Assembly: GCA_024449915.1 (NCBI GenBank) | Contig: JAMZAV010000317.1 | Span: 503,501-567,500, forward strand | Length of the DNA: 64,000 bases | Origin: Sweltsa coloradensis | Lineage: Eukaryota > Arthropoda > Insecta > Plecoptera > Chloroperlidae | Direction: 5' to 3' | Part shown: one piece after another, positions 22,901 to 36,850 of the stretch | Numbering within the stretch: the first letter of the stretch is position 1 | How the letters are laid out: each line of letters starts with the position of its first letter | Notes under the pieces: generated by a model | Told to the model about the DNA's origin: nothing | Database searches by the model: none | Seen by the model: only the letters and a program-made list of their open reading frames with translations | Position numbers and translations under genes: made by a program

Positions 22901-25900
22901 AAAAAAACGCCACATACCGCCACAAACCAAAACTTCATATAACGACATAACCACAAATAATAACGCAATAACGCAACATAACCCAAAAACCCCCGGAAAA
23001 AAAAAAAACAAAAACAACCCAAAAACCCCCCTAAAAACCCCCATAAACCCACATAACCCAAAAAAAAAACCCCCCCCCCAAAAAAACCCCAAAACTTCAC
23101 CCCCCCAAAAAAAACCCTAACCTGCATAACGCCACAAAAAAGCCACATATCGCTTATAACGACAAACCCAAAAAAAAAAAGCCAAAAAAGCTGCATAACC
23201 AAAAAAAAACCCCAAACCCAAAACCCCAAACCCCAAACAAAAAACAATAACCAACATAACGCCACATAAAAAAAACAAAAGCAAATAACGCCACATAACG
23301 CCACATAACGCCAAATTTTTAAAAAAAAACCCCAAACTTCACAAACGACATAAACCCTAACGTACATCCCACATAAAAACATAACGCCAAAACCCCCACA
23401 TAAAACATAACCACATAACGCAACAAAACGCCACAAAACCCCCAAAACGCCACATAACGACATAACCCAAAACGCAAATTAACCCAAACCCCAAAAAAAA
23501 CCCATAACCCAAAATAAGCCACATAACCCACTAACGACATAACCCAAACCCAAAAAAACCCAAAACATAACGCCACATAAAATAAGAAAAGACATAACAC
23601 AACCCACATAAGCCAACAAACACAACCACATAAGCCCCCATAAACCAAAAAAAACCCACATAACAAAATAACCAAAAACGCAATAAAAGCCACAAAAGCC
23701 CAAAAAACCCCCATAACCCAAAAACCCCAAACGCAAATTTAAAGCCAATAACGCCCCATAAGCAAAACCCAAAAAAAACCCCAAAACCCCAAAAACCAAA
23801 CAAAACCCCCCAATAACCCAAAAAAAACCCCAACCCCATAACCAAAAACCCAAAAAAAACAAAAACCCAATTTAAGCCACATAACGCCCCTCTAAAACCA
23901 CATAAACCACAAACGACTAACGCCAAAACGCCATACGCATAAACCCTAACGCAAAAAAACCCAAAAAGCCCAAAAAACGGCCCTAACCAAACCCCAAAAA
24001 ACCAAAACCAAAATAAAACCCATAACGACAAACCAAAAAACCCCAAAAAAAAACCCCCATAACGCCACATAACGCCCCATAACGCAAAAAAACCCCAAAA
24101 CACAAACCCAATAACGCCACATAACGCCACATAACGCCAAAAACCCCCTAACGACTAACCACAAACCAAAAACCCACAAACCCACAAAAACGCCACATAA
24201 CACTTTAACCAAAACGCAAAAACGCCACTAACCCCCCAAAAAAAAAAAACCCCAAAAAAAAACAAAAACAAAAAAAAACCCCAAAAAAACCCCACTAACC
24301 CAAAAAACCAAACCCAAATAACGCCACATTAGCCACAAACACATAACGCAACAAACGCCCCCAAAAATGCCACTAAAGAAAAACCTAACGCCACAAAACC
24401 TCCCTTACGCAAATAAGCCCATTTCCCCCCAAAGCCAAACCCACAAAACATAAAAAAAACGCAAAATGCCCCTCCCCCAAAAAACGCCCCCAAAACACAA
24501 ACGACATAACCACATAACCCAATTTCCCCCCGCAAAATAACCCACAAAACGCCCATAAAAAACCCCTACCCCATAAAAGAACAAACCCAATAACGACATA
24601 ACCCCCATAACGCTAAAAACCCCAAAACCCCCATAACCCCCAAACGTAACATAACCCCCATACCCCCCATAACGCCACATACCCCAAAACGCCCTAAATA
24701 AAAAACCACATAAAACAAACGCCACAAAAACCCCATAACCCACAAACGAACAAAACGAAACCACATAACGCAACAAGCCCCTAACGCCCCTAAACCCACA
24801 AGAAAAAAAACGACATAACCCATAACGAAAAAAAACCCCAAAAGCCACTAACGCCACAAAAACCCCATAAAGACTAACCACAAACGCCATAACGACATAA
24901 AAGCAAAAACCCAAAAACCCCATAAAACAAACCCATAAGAACTAACCACATAACGCCACAAAACGAAAACCATAACGACATAAACCACAATACGAACATA
25001 ACAAACACACCACATAACCCACATAACACTTTTAAACCCAAAAAGCAACATAACGCCCCAAACCAAAAACCATAACGCAAAATAAGCCACATAACGCCCA
25101 AAAAAAACCAAAAACGCAAAATAACGCCCCAAAACGGGACAAAACAATAACCAACAAACGCCACAACGCCCACATAAACAAAATAACCACATAACGCCAC
25201 ATAACGGGAAAACAATAACCCTAACCCAAAAACCCCAAAAACCCCCCCTAAACCAAATAAAGCAAAAAAACCCAAAAGACATAACCAAAAAATAAAAAAG
25301 CCACAAACGACATAACCCAAAAAAAAATACGACTAACCCAAAAACGCATAACACAAACCAAATACGCCAAAAAGCCCAAAACCCAAAAAAAAAAATAACG
25401 CAATCACACTTAACCACTAACGCAAAATAACCCACATAAAGAAATAACCCCCCAAAAAAACCCCAATAAAGCAATAAACACATAACAACGACCCACATAA
25501 CGCCACATAAAGACATAACCACTTCACCAATAACGCCACATTACGGCCCCATAACACTACGCAACATAACCCACATAACGCCACATAACGACATTGCCAC
25601 AACACGCAACATAACGCCACATACCGCCACATAACGCCACATAACCACATAACGCAACAAAACGCAACATAACGCCACATAACGACATAACCACATAACG
25701 CTACATAACGCCACATAACGCCACATAACGCCACATAACGACACAAACACAAACCACATAACGCAACATAACGACATAACGCAACATAACCCACATACGC
25801 ACAAACACATAACCACATAACGGACAAACACCCAAAAAGACATTAACCAAATAAACCACATAACCTTGGGGCCACTGCCCTTTCCCCAAAACGACAAAAC

Positions 25901-28259
25901 CCACATAACCAAAAAAACCCACATACCCCACATAAACCCCCAGAACTTCACATAAACATAACCACATAAACCAAAACCCAAAAACAAACCAAAAACCAAA
26001 TAACCAAAAACGCCACATAAGACAAAAATAACCAATAACCAATAACGCAACATAACCACATAACCACATAAACCACAAAGCCAGAAAAAAACCCCCATAA
26101 CGACAAACCACATAAGCACATAACGCCAATAACGAAAATACAATAACGCAAAAACCCACCAACACAAAACTTAATAACGCCCAAAAACCCAATAAGAAAA
26201 ACTCCACATAAAACCCAAACCACATAAACGCACATAACCAAAATAACAAAAAAACGCCACAAACACATAACCAAACGCCACTAAAACCAAATAACCACAA
26301 ACAAAAACCACTAACCCACATAACGCCAAACCATAACCAAAAACCCCAAAAGCAAAAAACGCCACATAAACCCCCAAAACAAAACCAAACAAACGCCACA
26401 AACGCACAAACACCCAAAAACAACCACAAAAACCAAAAACCAAAAACACCCAAACGCAACAATAACCCACATAACGACAAAAAAACGCAACATAACCCAC
26501 ATACGCAAATAAGCACATAACGCCATAAACACCAAACCCAAAAAACATAACGCACATAACGCACATAACACATCACAAACGCAACATAACGCCAAAAAAC
26601 CCAAAAACGCCACAAACCAAAATAACACATAAACCACATAACGCACATAACGCCCATAAACCAACCAATAACGCCACATAACCCCATATAACCATAAACA
26701 CATAACAAATAAAACAACTTAAAGCCACATAACCCCAAAACAAAAAAACCAACAAAAACGCAAACGCCACACAAACGCCACATAAAATAAGCCAAAAACC
26801 AACATAACGCCCATAACGCCAAAATAACGCCACATAACGACATAACACAAACAATACGCCCTTTTAAAGCCAAAAAAACCCACATAACCACAAACACAAA
26901 CACAAAACCCAAAACGCCACATAACGCCACAAAACGAAATAACCACATAACCAAACACAACATAACCAAAACCCTAACGCCAAAACACAAACCATAACAC
27001 AACGCAAAAAACCAACACCACTAACGCCACTAACCCAAAACGCCACAACCACATAAACAAAAACACAAACCAACATAAGCCATAACCCCAAAACCCACAT
27101 ACCAAAAACCCAAAAAAAACAAAACCAAAAAACGCAAAAACAAATAACGCCCAAAACATAAAACCCCATAACAACAAACGCACATAACCCAAAAACCCAC
27201 CCAAACACCCCATGCCAACAACGCCACATAAACCCCAAACCAAAAACCACAAACCAACATAACGCCACATAACCCAAACAAAACCCCCAAACCCCAAAAG
27301 ACATAACCACAAACAAACAACCAAAACCCCCAAAAAGACAAACCAAACCACATAACGCCACATACCCACATAACCAAAAACGACAAAACACATAACCCCC
27401 AAACGCCAATAACGCCCAAAAACCAAAACCCCAAAACCTTTAACCCCCACATAACCCACAAAGGCCAAAACCAAAACCAATTAAACCACCAAACCCCCCC
27501 CTAAGCTTAAACAAAAAAACCAACAAAACCAACAACCCAAAACGCCACATAACCCAAACGACATAACCACAATAACGCCCAAAAACCCCAAACAAACCCA
27601 TAACGGCAAAAACCACCATAACGCAACATAAGCCACATAACCCACATAAACCCAATAACGCCACATAAACGCCAAAAACAAACATAAAAAACCACATAAC
27701 GCCAAAAAACGCCAAAACCAAAACCACAATACGCCAAATTTAACCCACAACGCCCCAAACAAAAACACATAACGCACATAACGAATCCCCATAACGCCAA
27801 ACCATAAAAACAAAAAACGGGCCCCATAACCCAAAATAACCACAACAAACATAACCCACAAAAACCCACATAACAAAAATAACACAATACCAATAAAGCC
27901 ACATAACCCCCCTAACGCAAAAAACCACATACAAAATAAAACATAAACCCCATAACCCAAAATCCCCTATAACAAAACAAAAAAAAGCCAAAAACGCAAA
28001 ACCCAAAAAAACAACCAATACGCAAAATAAAACCCCATAACCCAAAACGACATAACCACATAAACCAAAACATAACGCCACATAACGCCACATAACCAAA
28101 AAAACCACATAACCAAACCAAACCAAAACCACATAACGCCAAAAACGCCACTAAACGCCACTACCCAAAACCCACATAAACACAAACAATAAAGCACATA
28201 ACGCCACATAACGCCACATAAAAGCACTAACGATTAACCACAAAACGCAACATAAAGCC

Positions 28260-28458
<199 letters not shown>

Positions 28459-29309
28459 ACAAAACGCAACAAACCACATAACGAACAAAACGCAACATAA
28501 CGCCCATACCGCCAAATAACCACAAACCCACATAACGAACATTTAAACCCCCATAAACCACATAAACGTACATAACGCATAACATAGCCAAAAACGCCAC
28601 ATAACGCATAACCACAAAGCAAAATAACCCACATAACGCCATAACGCACATAACGCTCATAACAATAACCAACAAAACGCCACATAACAAAACTTTCCAC
28701 ATAACGCCCATAACACTAATTAAAAACGCAAACATAAACGCCACAAACGCACATAACCCATAACGCCACGTAATGCCACATAAACGCACATAACGCACAT
28801 AACGCAACATAACGCCACATAACGGACATAACCCATAAAACTAACAATAATCACTGATACGCCACATAACGCCACGTTACGCCACATAACGCAACATCAC
28901 GCAACATAACGACATAACCACAAACGCAACATAACGCCACATAACGCAATAACGAACATAAACGACATAACCACATAACGCAAAAACGCACATAACGCCA
29001 CAAAAACAAACACAAAACAAACCCAATACACCAAAATATAACGCCCTAACAAAACCACATAACGCACAACATAACCATAACCCAACTAAGCAAAACAAAC
29101 GCAAACAAACGCCACATAACGCCACATAACGAATAACACATAACGCAATAACACTTACGCCACATAACGCCACAAACGCAACATAACCATAATAAACGCC
29201 ACATAACGACATTGCCACAACACGCAACATAACGCCACATACGCCAAAACCCATAACTCACATAACGACATAACCACATAACGCTACATAACGCCCCATA
29301 ACGACATAA

Positions 29310-29740
<431 letters not shown>

Positions 29741-30920
29741 GACTAACCACAATACGCAACATAACGAAACTTTACACCACATAACGCCACATAACGACAT
29801 AACCAAATAACGCAACAAACGCCACATAACGCAACATAACCACATAACGCTCATAACGACATAACCACAATACGCAACATAACGCCAACATAACGCCACA
29901 TAACGCCACATAACGACTTAACCAAATAACGCAACATAACGCCACATAACGCTACATAACGCCACATAACGACATTACCACATAACGCAACATAACGCCA
30001 CATAACGACATAACCACAATACGCAACATAACGCCACATAACGACATAACCACAATACGCAACATAACGCCACATAACGCCACATAACGCAACATAACCA
30101 CATAACGCAACAAAACGCAACATAACGCCACATAACGACATACGACATAACGCCACATAACGCCACATAACGACATAACCACATAACGCAACATAACTCC
30201 ACTTACCGCCACAAACCGACATAACGCAACATAACGCCACATTACGCCACATAACGACATAACGCAACATAACGCCACATAACGCCACAAAACGACATAT
30301 CCACATAACGCAACATAACTCCACTTGACGCCACATAACGCCACTTGACGCCACATAACGGCACAAAACGCAACATAACGCCACATAACGACATAACCAC
30401 ATAACGCAACATAACGCCACATAACGCCACATAACCACATAACGCCACATAACGCCACATAACGCCACATAACGCCACATAACGACATAACCACATAACC
30501 GTAACATAACGCCACATACCGCCTCATAACGCCACAAAAAGCCACAAAACGACAATAACGCCACATAACGCAACATAACGCCACATAACGCCACATAACG
30601 ACATAACCACATAACGCCAACCACTAAGCCACGTAACGCCACATAACGCAACATAACGACATAACCACATAACGCAAACATAACGCCACATAACGCCACA
30701 TAACGCAACATAACTTCACATAACGACATAACCACTTAACGCAACATAACGCACATAACGCCACATAACGCCACATAACGCTCATAACGACATAACCACA
30801 ATACGCAACATACGCCACATAACACCACATAACGCCACATAACCACATAACGCAACATAACGCAATATAACGCAACATAACGCCACATAACGCTACATAT
30901 CGTTACATAACAACATTGCC

Positions 30921-31292
<372 letters not shown>

Positions 31293-31601
31293 ACATAACC
31301 ACATAACGCAACATAACGCCACATAACGCCACAAAACGCCACATAACGCTACATATCGCCACATAACGCCACATAACGCTACATAACGCCACATAACGAC
31401 ATAACCACATAACGCAACATAACGCCACATACCGCCACATAACGCACATAACGCCACATAACGCCACATAACGCCACATAACGACATAACCACATAACGC
31501 AACATAACTCCACTTGACGACATTACCACATAACGCAACATAACGCCACATAACGCCACATAACGCCACATAACGCCACATAACGACATAACCACATAAC
31601 A

Positions 31602-31754
31602 CATATATATATATATATATATAAACACCTTTATTACACTGCTATTTGTTGTGAGTGTTGACATCCATGATAATAATAATTAATTAATTAATTAATTAAT
31701 TAATTAATTAATGTATGTCAACACTCACAACAAATAGCTGTTAAATAAAGGTGT
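31602..31754. repeat. (TA)n and TTAA-centred inverted repeat at array edge
   Basis: (TA)n at about 31603-31622 is followed by arms 31623-31664 and 31714-31754 that are inverse copies (ATTTGTTGTGAGTGTTGACA versus its complement). The centre is (ATA)n(TTAA)n. It marks the right end of the minisatellite. Confidence 0.8.
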
Positions 31755-31761
31755 GTCTTAT

Positions 31762-31833
31762 GTCTTGGTAGCTTAATTGGCAGAGCTATGGCGCGTTAAG
31801 ACAGAGGTTCTGGGTTCGATCCCCAGTCAGGGC
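31762..31833 (+). repeat. tRNA-like sequence, probably pseudogene or SINE head
   Basis: 72 nt that nearly folds as a tRNA. The acceptor GTCTTGG/TCAGGGC pairs over 7 bp with G-U wobbles, the D stem GCTT/GAGC over 4 bp, and the T arm CTGGG-TTCGATC-CCCAG is perfect. The anticodon stem (ATGGC/GACAG) has two mismatches and the loop GCGTTAA lacks U33, so it is probably not functional. Box A and box B are intact. Confidence 0.55.
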
Positions 31834-32920
31834 ATACTTTAACAATAATAATAACAATAACAATAATAATAATTTTTTTAAATTTTATTGGAAGTTCATA
31901 ATATGTTCTTGTAAATATTATTTAAATACAGGTTATGTAAATCATGGAAACAAATCTCACAAGTCACACAAGCAGTTTGCCCTGCATTAGCCTTCCTGCC
32001 GGCAGGTAAAATTCAATTAAATAATAAGGGTCAACACGCTTATTTTCATATTGTAACTAAACTTAATTAGAAAGGAGCATAGGCTACCTCTACCAATCTC
32101 CTTTAGCTCTCTCTACCAATAAACCCTGATCTCATATTCCTAATGAATCTACATATTGATAAGTGAGTCAAGGGTGTGCCAATGTATATGCAGCTATATG
32201 CATCAAATTTCACGAAATAACAAGTTAATTTGATACAACATTAGAATTAAATCCATATTATAAATGTGTATTGAATTTGGAATAGACAAATATTTAAGAC
32301 TTTATACATATCGAAAATGGGAAGGTTATACAAGCAGAATAGTTCCAAATTCTTACTGCCAACAGGATTGACCTTATGAATTAAGGGTATGATACAAATC
32401 TGCCAATGAATCAATCTAAATTATTAGATAATAATATGTACATTGTACAGAAACTACAGATGTTGATCCTCGAGACACAATTAAATGACAGAAACAAAAT
32501 CACAGTAATAAATACATCTGCTATAGCAGTACAGACGCAATCGTTCTGATTAAATGGACACATACAGACATGCATGCATAATAAATATTAACTCGTACTT
32601 GACGTAAAGATTGATGCTACCAAGAGAACAAGTAGGAAGAGGGCTTATTGATTTGAACAGATGTGTATATAAATCAACATGAAAACTAAATGAAATACTT
32701 CGTCACAAAGTGTAATAACTCAACACTTTGTACGGGCTGCGGTGTTATATTAGCTGACAAATCATTTACGGTTCACACACACTAAAATGCCAATTATCAA
32801 TGACAAAGTAAATTGCTTGACAACGGCAAAAAACATCTAATCATGCGTAAAAAGTTGATTACCATTTTATGACTTTATATTCGTTACATAGTAGGACTAC
32901 TTCGACTAATAACTTATTTA
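31834..32920. other. No gene seen
   Basis: AT-rich, with an (AAT)n run at 31840-31875. No exon, RNA or bounded repeat recognised. Confidence 0.45.
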
Positions 32921-33275
32921 CTAGGCCGTTTTGCGAACGCTTTTTTTAGTCGCGTTGATGGATGAGCTTTTTTGTAAGTATTTAGTTTGTGTGGGATCTC
33001 TTTTGTAAGAGCTTTTTGAACGCATTGTAGGTGAATGTTGTCAAGTTTCTATTGTTACTTGTTAATTGTTATTTTATACCTCAAAAAACTCATATTTAAA
33101 CCTATTTCTAGTATTCTGGCTAACTTTTTCAACTTCCCATTGACATAGAGGGAAAAATATTAATTTTATATTCGTCATAAAAATAAAAATAAAAATAAAA
33201 ATTGGAGTCAAATTGGAAAACTTACCATTTACCTGGATTAAAATTAAAAATTTGATGTCCATTTAAAATATGACC
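32921..33275 (-). mobile_element. Family G Helitron-like element, 5'-truncated copy G1
   Basis: Starts CTAGGCCGTTTTGCGAACGC, then GTCGCGTTGATGGATGAGC and GAACGCATTGTAGGTGA, matching the 3' half of G3 and G6. The outer CTAG is followed by T on the minus strand. The far (5') part with GAGCGAAGCGAAG is missing. Confidence 0.6.
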
Positions 33276-33638
33276 AGGGACGGGAAGGGGTTAAATCGGT
33301 AAGTTGTCAGCTGGTAAAAGAAGGATTGCACGATGCAGACATAATGTCTATTCTTTGGGGTGATAAGTGATAACTTCCAGTTCAAGCAAATATTGCGGAC
33401 CCCTAATCCAGTTTTGGGGAACCACTGGTCCAGAACCTCTGTACTTTATCGTCAATTATGTCACCAAACGGCATTATTCCAAGAAAGCTCCATTCTTGAT
33501 TCTTGATGTGGTGCATTAAGCCCAATTTGGCCTCTGGTGAAGGTCCATACCATGTTACTTTGAACACTCACTGGAAGAATTTATATTTGTCTTTGTGGAG
33601 AGCTCTTTTTTCTTTTTTGGACATCTCCATGACAGTAT

Positions 33639-34285
33639 TTAAGGCTATTCCAGAGCACTCTTACCGATATTTTGAAAGTCAACGGAAAATGGCTAAAAGT
33701 TGGTTGGATGAAAGATGAACTTTAATAAAAAAGGAAGAAAAAAAAACCTTTTTTTTGGACGGGACAAAAGCTCTATTTTGGCCAAAATATGCAAATTTTG
33801 GGTCATTACGGAAATGAATGTTTTAGAAGCAATATTTAATTTTTAGCTATGATTTTTTTTTATTGCTTCAACACACCTTTGTCTCTGGACTGAGTACAAG
33901 GGAAACTAATTTTATGAAATAACTTTTGATGAACGATTTTTTTCGTGTTCCGGTTCAAAACTCTTTTTTGTACCATGTGACAAAAAAAATCGTACATCGA
34001 ACATTATTTCAGAAAATTCTTTTCCCTTACACTCAGTCCAGAGACAAAGGTGTGTTGAAGCAATAAAAAAAAATCATAGCTAAAAATTTAATATTGCATC
34101 CAAAACATTCATTTCCGTAATGACCCAAAATTTGCATACAATGGCCAAAATAGAGCTTTTGTCCCGTCCAAAAAAAAAGTTATTTTTTTCCTTTTTTATT
34201 CAAGTTCATCTTTCATCCAACCAACTTTTAGCCATTTTCCGTTGACTTTCAAAATATCGGTAAGAGTGCTCTGGAATAGCCTTAA
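33639..34285. mobile_element. Family P long palindrome bounded by TTAA
   Basis: 647 bp, nearly perfect inverted repeat. It starts TTAAGGCTATTCCAGAGCAC and ends with the exact inverse, so TTAA is at both ends (33639-33642 and 34282-34285), as in piggyBac-type target duplications. Arms are about 315 bp, with landmarks AAATGGCTAAAAGTTGG, GACGGGACAAAAGCTC and ACACACCTTTGTCTCTGGAC in both. No coding potential; a MITE-like foldback. A decayed relative is at 43195-43742. Confidence 0.85.
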
Positions 34286-35376
34286 CTACTAAATATTCAA
34301 CCCAAAACTTACGTCAAGACACAAAAGGCGCCCAAGAGTAAGACTTCGAAACAGTTTCCATCCCGATGTAGTTTAAGTAGTTTCGCATAGTCCGAAGAGT
34401 GAACGCTATAATAGCCGACGAGAAATCAGCCACGACCGAACACAAAAGAAAGACGGATGAACTGATTTCAGAAAGAATTTAACGGTATATAGCAAATAAG
34501 GTATTACGTGGGAGAGTTTGACATTCAAGACCGAACAACATATTGTTAGTACAGGTTTTAACCGAGTCTGTATATAATGTACATCCAACACAAATAATAT
34601 TATTTTGATGTTCCTTTTGTCGATCATATTTGACAGGGCAAAATACACAAAGTTCAAACTAAAACAAGTTTTCTCACGAAATCACGATGATTTATTTATT
34701 TATTTATTTATGCGTTATCCAACAACAGAATACAATAATTCCAGAAAACGTTAGATGCAATACTAATGTAACTAAATATATAGACATAGGAAAAAAAGTG
34801 CATGGTATGACATATGACTATCTAGAGTTCTAATACTAATGCTAATACTAATGGTTTTTCTGTGGAATATGCAAAAGAGATAAATAAAAACATAATTATT
34901 GAACAGAGTAAACATAATTTGTATGAGATTTGAAAACCAATCAACTAGAATTATTATACTGACAATGAAAAGTGCAAGACAACTAAATGGAATTGAAAAG
35001 AACCGTTATCGTAGAGGTGAGAAACTGAATTAATTAAATTATACTATATGGAAAATTACAATCAAGATTTTTGCGAAGAAGGTAAGGTATAATAACAGAA
35101 CATTGAATTTGTGATTAACTTAGGTGATGTTGTGTACGGACTGACTGAGTAGAATGCACTTTTTCTTGAGAAGTAATGTACTGTCACTAAATAAATCAAT
35201 ATTGAACTCACTATGCTTTTCCATTCCATTGAAGTGTCTCACCGTTCTCAACCTTCAACTTTACCCTCATGTTATTTGTTAGACGTCGGGCAATGGGAGG
35301 CTGAAAGTCTATCTGTTTAACGGTAAATACACATTATAATTTGTGATATCGTGATGAGAACATATTCTGCACCTAC
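34286..35376. other. No gene seen; LINE-type tail fragment
   Basis: (TTTA)n at 34691-34711 followed by AT-rich sequence could be the 3' end of a minus-strand LINE, without coding remnants. Otherwise nothing recognised. It would be part of the first intron if the exon at 35377 belongs to the MIB/HERC2 gene. Confidence 0.35.
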
Positions 35377-35440
35377 CTATTACAAGCAGGCAACATAGCA
35401 GCAGTAAGGTTACTGTAACTTCGCTGTATATCGACCACAT
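35377..35440 (-). CDS. Candidate first exon encoding a signal peptide
   Basis: The minus strand has ATG at 35440 in good context (AACATGT). It is followed by 21 codons giving MWSIYSEVTVTLLLLCCLLV, then Ile and one base of a Gly codon, and a donor GTAGGT at 35376-35371. A short N-region, a leucine-rich core (TLLLLCCLLVI) and a Gly are typical of a cleavable signal peptide. The exon ends in phase 1, the phase at which every MIB/HERC2 exon of the window begins, and it lies upstream of them on the same strand. I infer it may be exon 1 of that gene, across a 25-kb intron filled by repeats. No transcript evidence is available; it could belong to another gene or be a chance ORF. Confidence 0.4.
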
Positions 35441-35688
35441 GTTGATGTCTTTCTGAGAGCGTAGAATATCCAACTGACCAATTTGCAGCAAGATAAACTA
35501 ACTTAATCAATCACAGTTCTTGATATAATCGATGACCTTTGACCCAAGGTTTCTCCCAACGTCATGTTATATTAATATTGTGTCGTCATATTATGTTATT
35601 ATATCCTTGTTTTTCTAGTTTTGAACGGAGAGACGGAACGGGAGGAGAGAGTGAGAGAGAAAGAGAGTGAGAGAGTGAGAGTGAGAGT

Positions 35689-35731
<43 letters not shown>

Positions 35732-36087
35732 GTGAGTGAGTGAGTGAGTGAGTGAGTGAGTGAGTGAGAGAGTGAGAGAGTGAGAGTGAGGGAGTGAGTG
35801 AGAGAGTGAGAAAGAAATACATAATTATAAAGCATTGCAAATCAATCTGTTCCATTGAACTGACGGTTGTCGATTGGACCCATGATAAGCCCGTCTATGC
35901 GCCAACACTTGTTGTGGTACAGTTTTCAGATTGGATGCTAACGTTATAATAGAGCAGAATATCGATGTACGTTACATGGCTTAAACGCGGACCCTGATTC
36001 GGGAGGTCTCCTATTCGATGTTTTTCCTATACGGTCTGAATAGCCTACGAACTTTTCCTTCACTAATCCCCACTACGGTCAATGCAA
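35441..36087. other. Possible upstream region; includes GA-rich microsatellite
   Basis: Contains (GAGA/GAGT)n at 35644-35815. No clear TATA box or initiator could be fixed for the candidate exon at 35377-35440. The Ser/Leu-rich minus-strand frames come from the microsatellite. Confidence 0.4.
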
Positions 36088-36850
36088 CATACGATCGATT
36101 GATTGATTGATTGATTCAGGTCTTTATTTTAAGGCGGGATTAAGGCTAGTGAAACCTTATCTTCCATCCAACCTTTAAGGAGGTACATTACATTACATTT
36201 TGTATGGTGTTGGTAATATACTATACTACTACTACTACTTCTACTAATAATAATAATAATAATCCTATGTATAAACTAATAATAAAATAATAATAAGTAT
36301 AACTTGTGAAATAATAATAATAATAATGATAATAATAATGATAATGGAGGCCTAATGAAAATAATAGATAATTAGAACACAAAGTAATTGGCCTGATGAA
36401 AATTCCACACAATTAATTGAAAACATAAACATTTGAAATTCTGGTAAAACAATTTGTAAAGCTAGCCTTTCATTCTCCGCATTCATCCATCGCTTTCATA
36501 CAGTTTCCTTACAATAACAAAGAAGGCGTCCTCGTAAAATAGAGTAACACAGGTAACCGAGCATATTAATATGTAATTTATTTGCATTATTTGGGATGTT
36601 TTAGTATTATTTATTGTGTGTTGTTTGTACAGTTATCATTAGTATTTGAAGAATTTGAATAATAGGAAGTAGTGGCACTTTTAAAAGCAAAGAAGTTGTT
36701 TATATATTTGTCTCTTATTTCAGAAGGTAGAGCATTCCAAGTTCGAATAGCGTTGATTTTGAATGAATGGTCAAGGAGATTAGTTCTGTGTATGGGAAAT
36801 GAGAGTTGCGTACCGGACCTAGACCTGGTATTAAACTAGACGTATTGTAA
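36088..36850 (-). pseudogene. 5'-truncated LINE with ORF2 C-terminus
   Basis: On the minus strand a frame from about 36840 to the stop near 36620 reads RSRSGTQLSFPIHRTN, SFKINAIRTWNALPSEIR and FFAFKSA. This is the conserved tail of LINE ORF2 proteins (R-x-x-x...P-x-x-RT-N...SF...WN-x-LP-x-x-IR...F-x-F-K). A 3' UTR of about 500 nt follows and ends AATAAAGACCTGAATCAATC in (AATC)n at 36088-36115. A stop upstream of FNTRSRSG marks the truncation. A second microsatellite of CTA/ATA units lies at 36220-36345 inside the UTR. It cannot encode a working RT. Confidence 0.8.

Noticed and set aside
31762..31833. Functional tRNA gene
   Set aside because: Two mismatches in the anticodon stem and no U33; kept as a tRNA-like element only.
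35586..35855. Ser/Leu-rich minus-strand frames
   Set aside because: Translation of the (GAGA/GAGT)n microsatellite.
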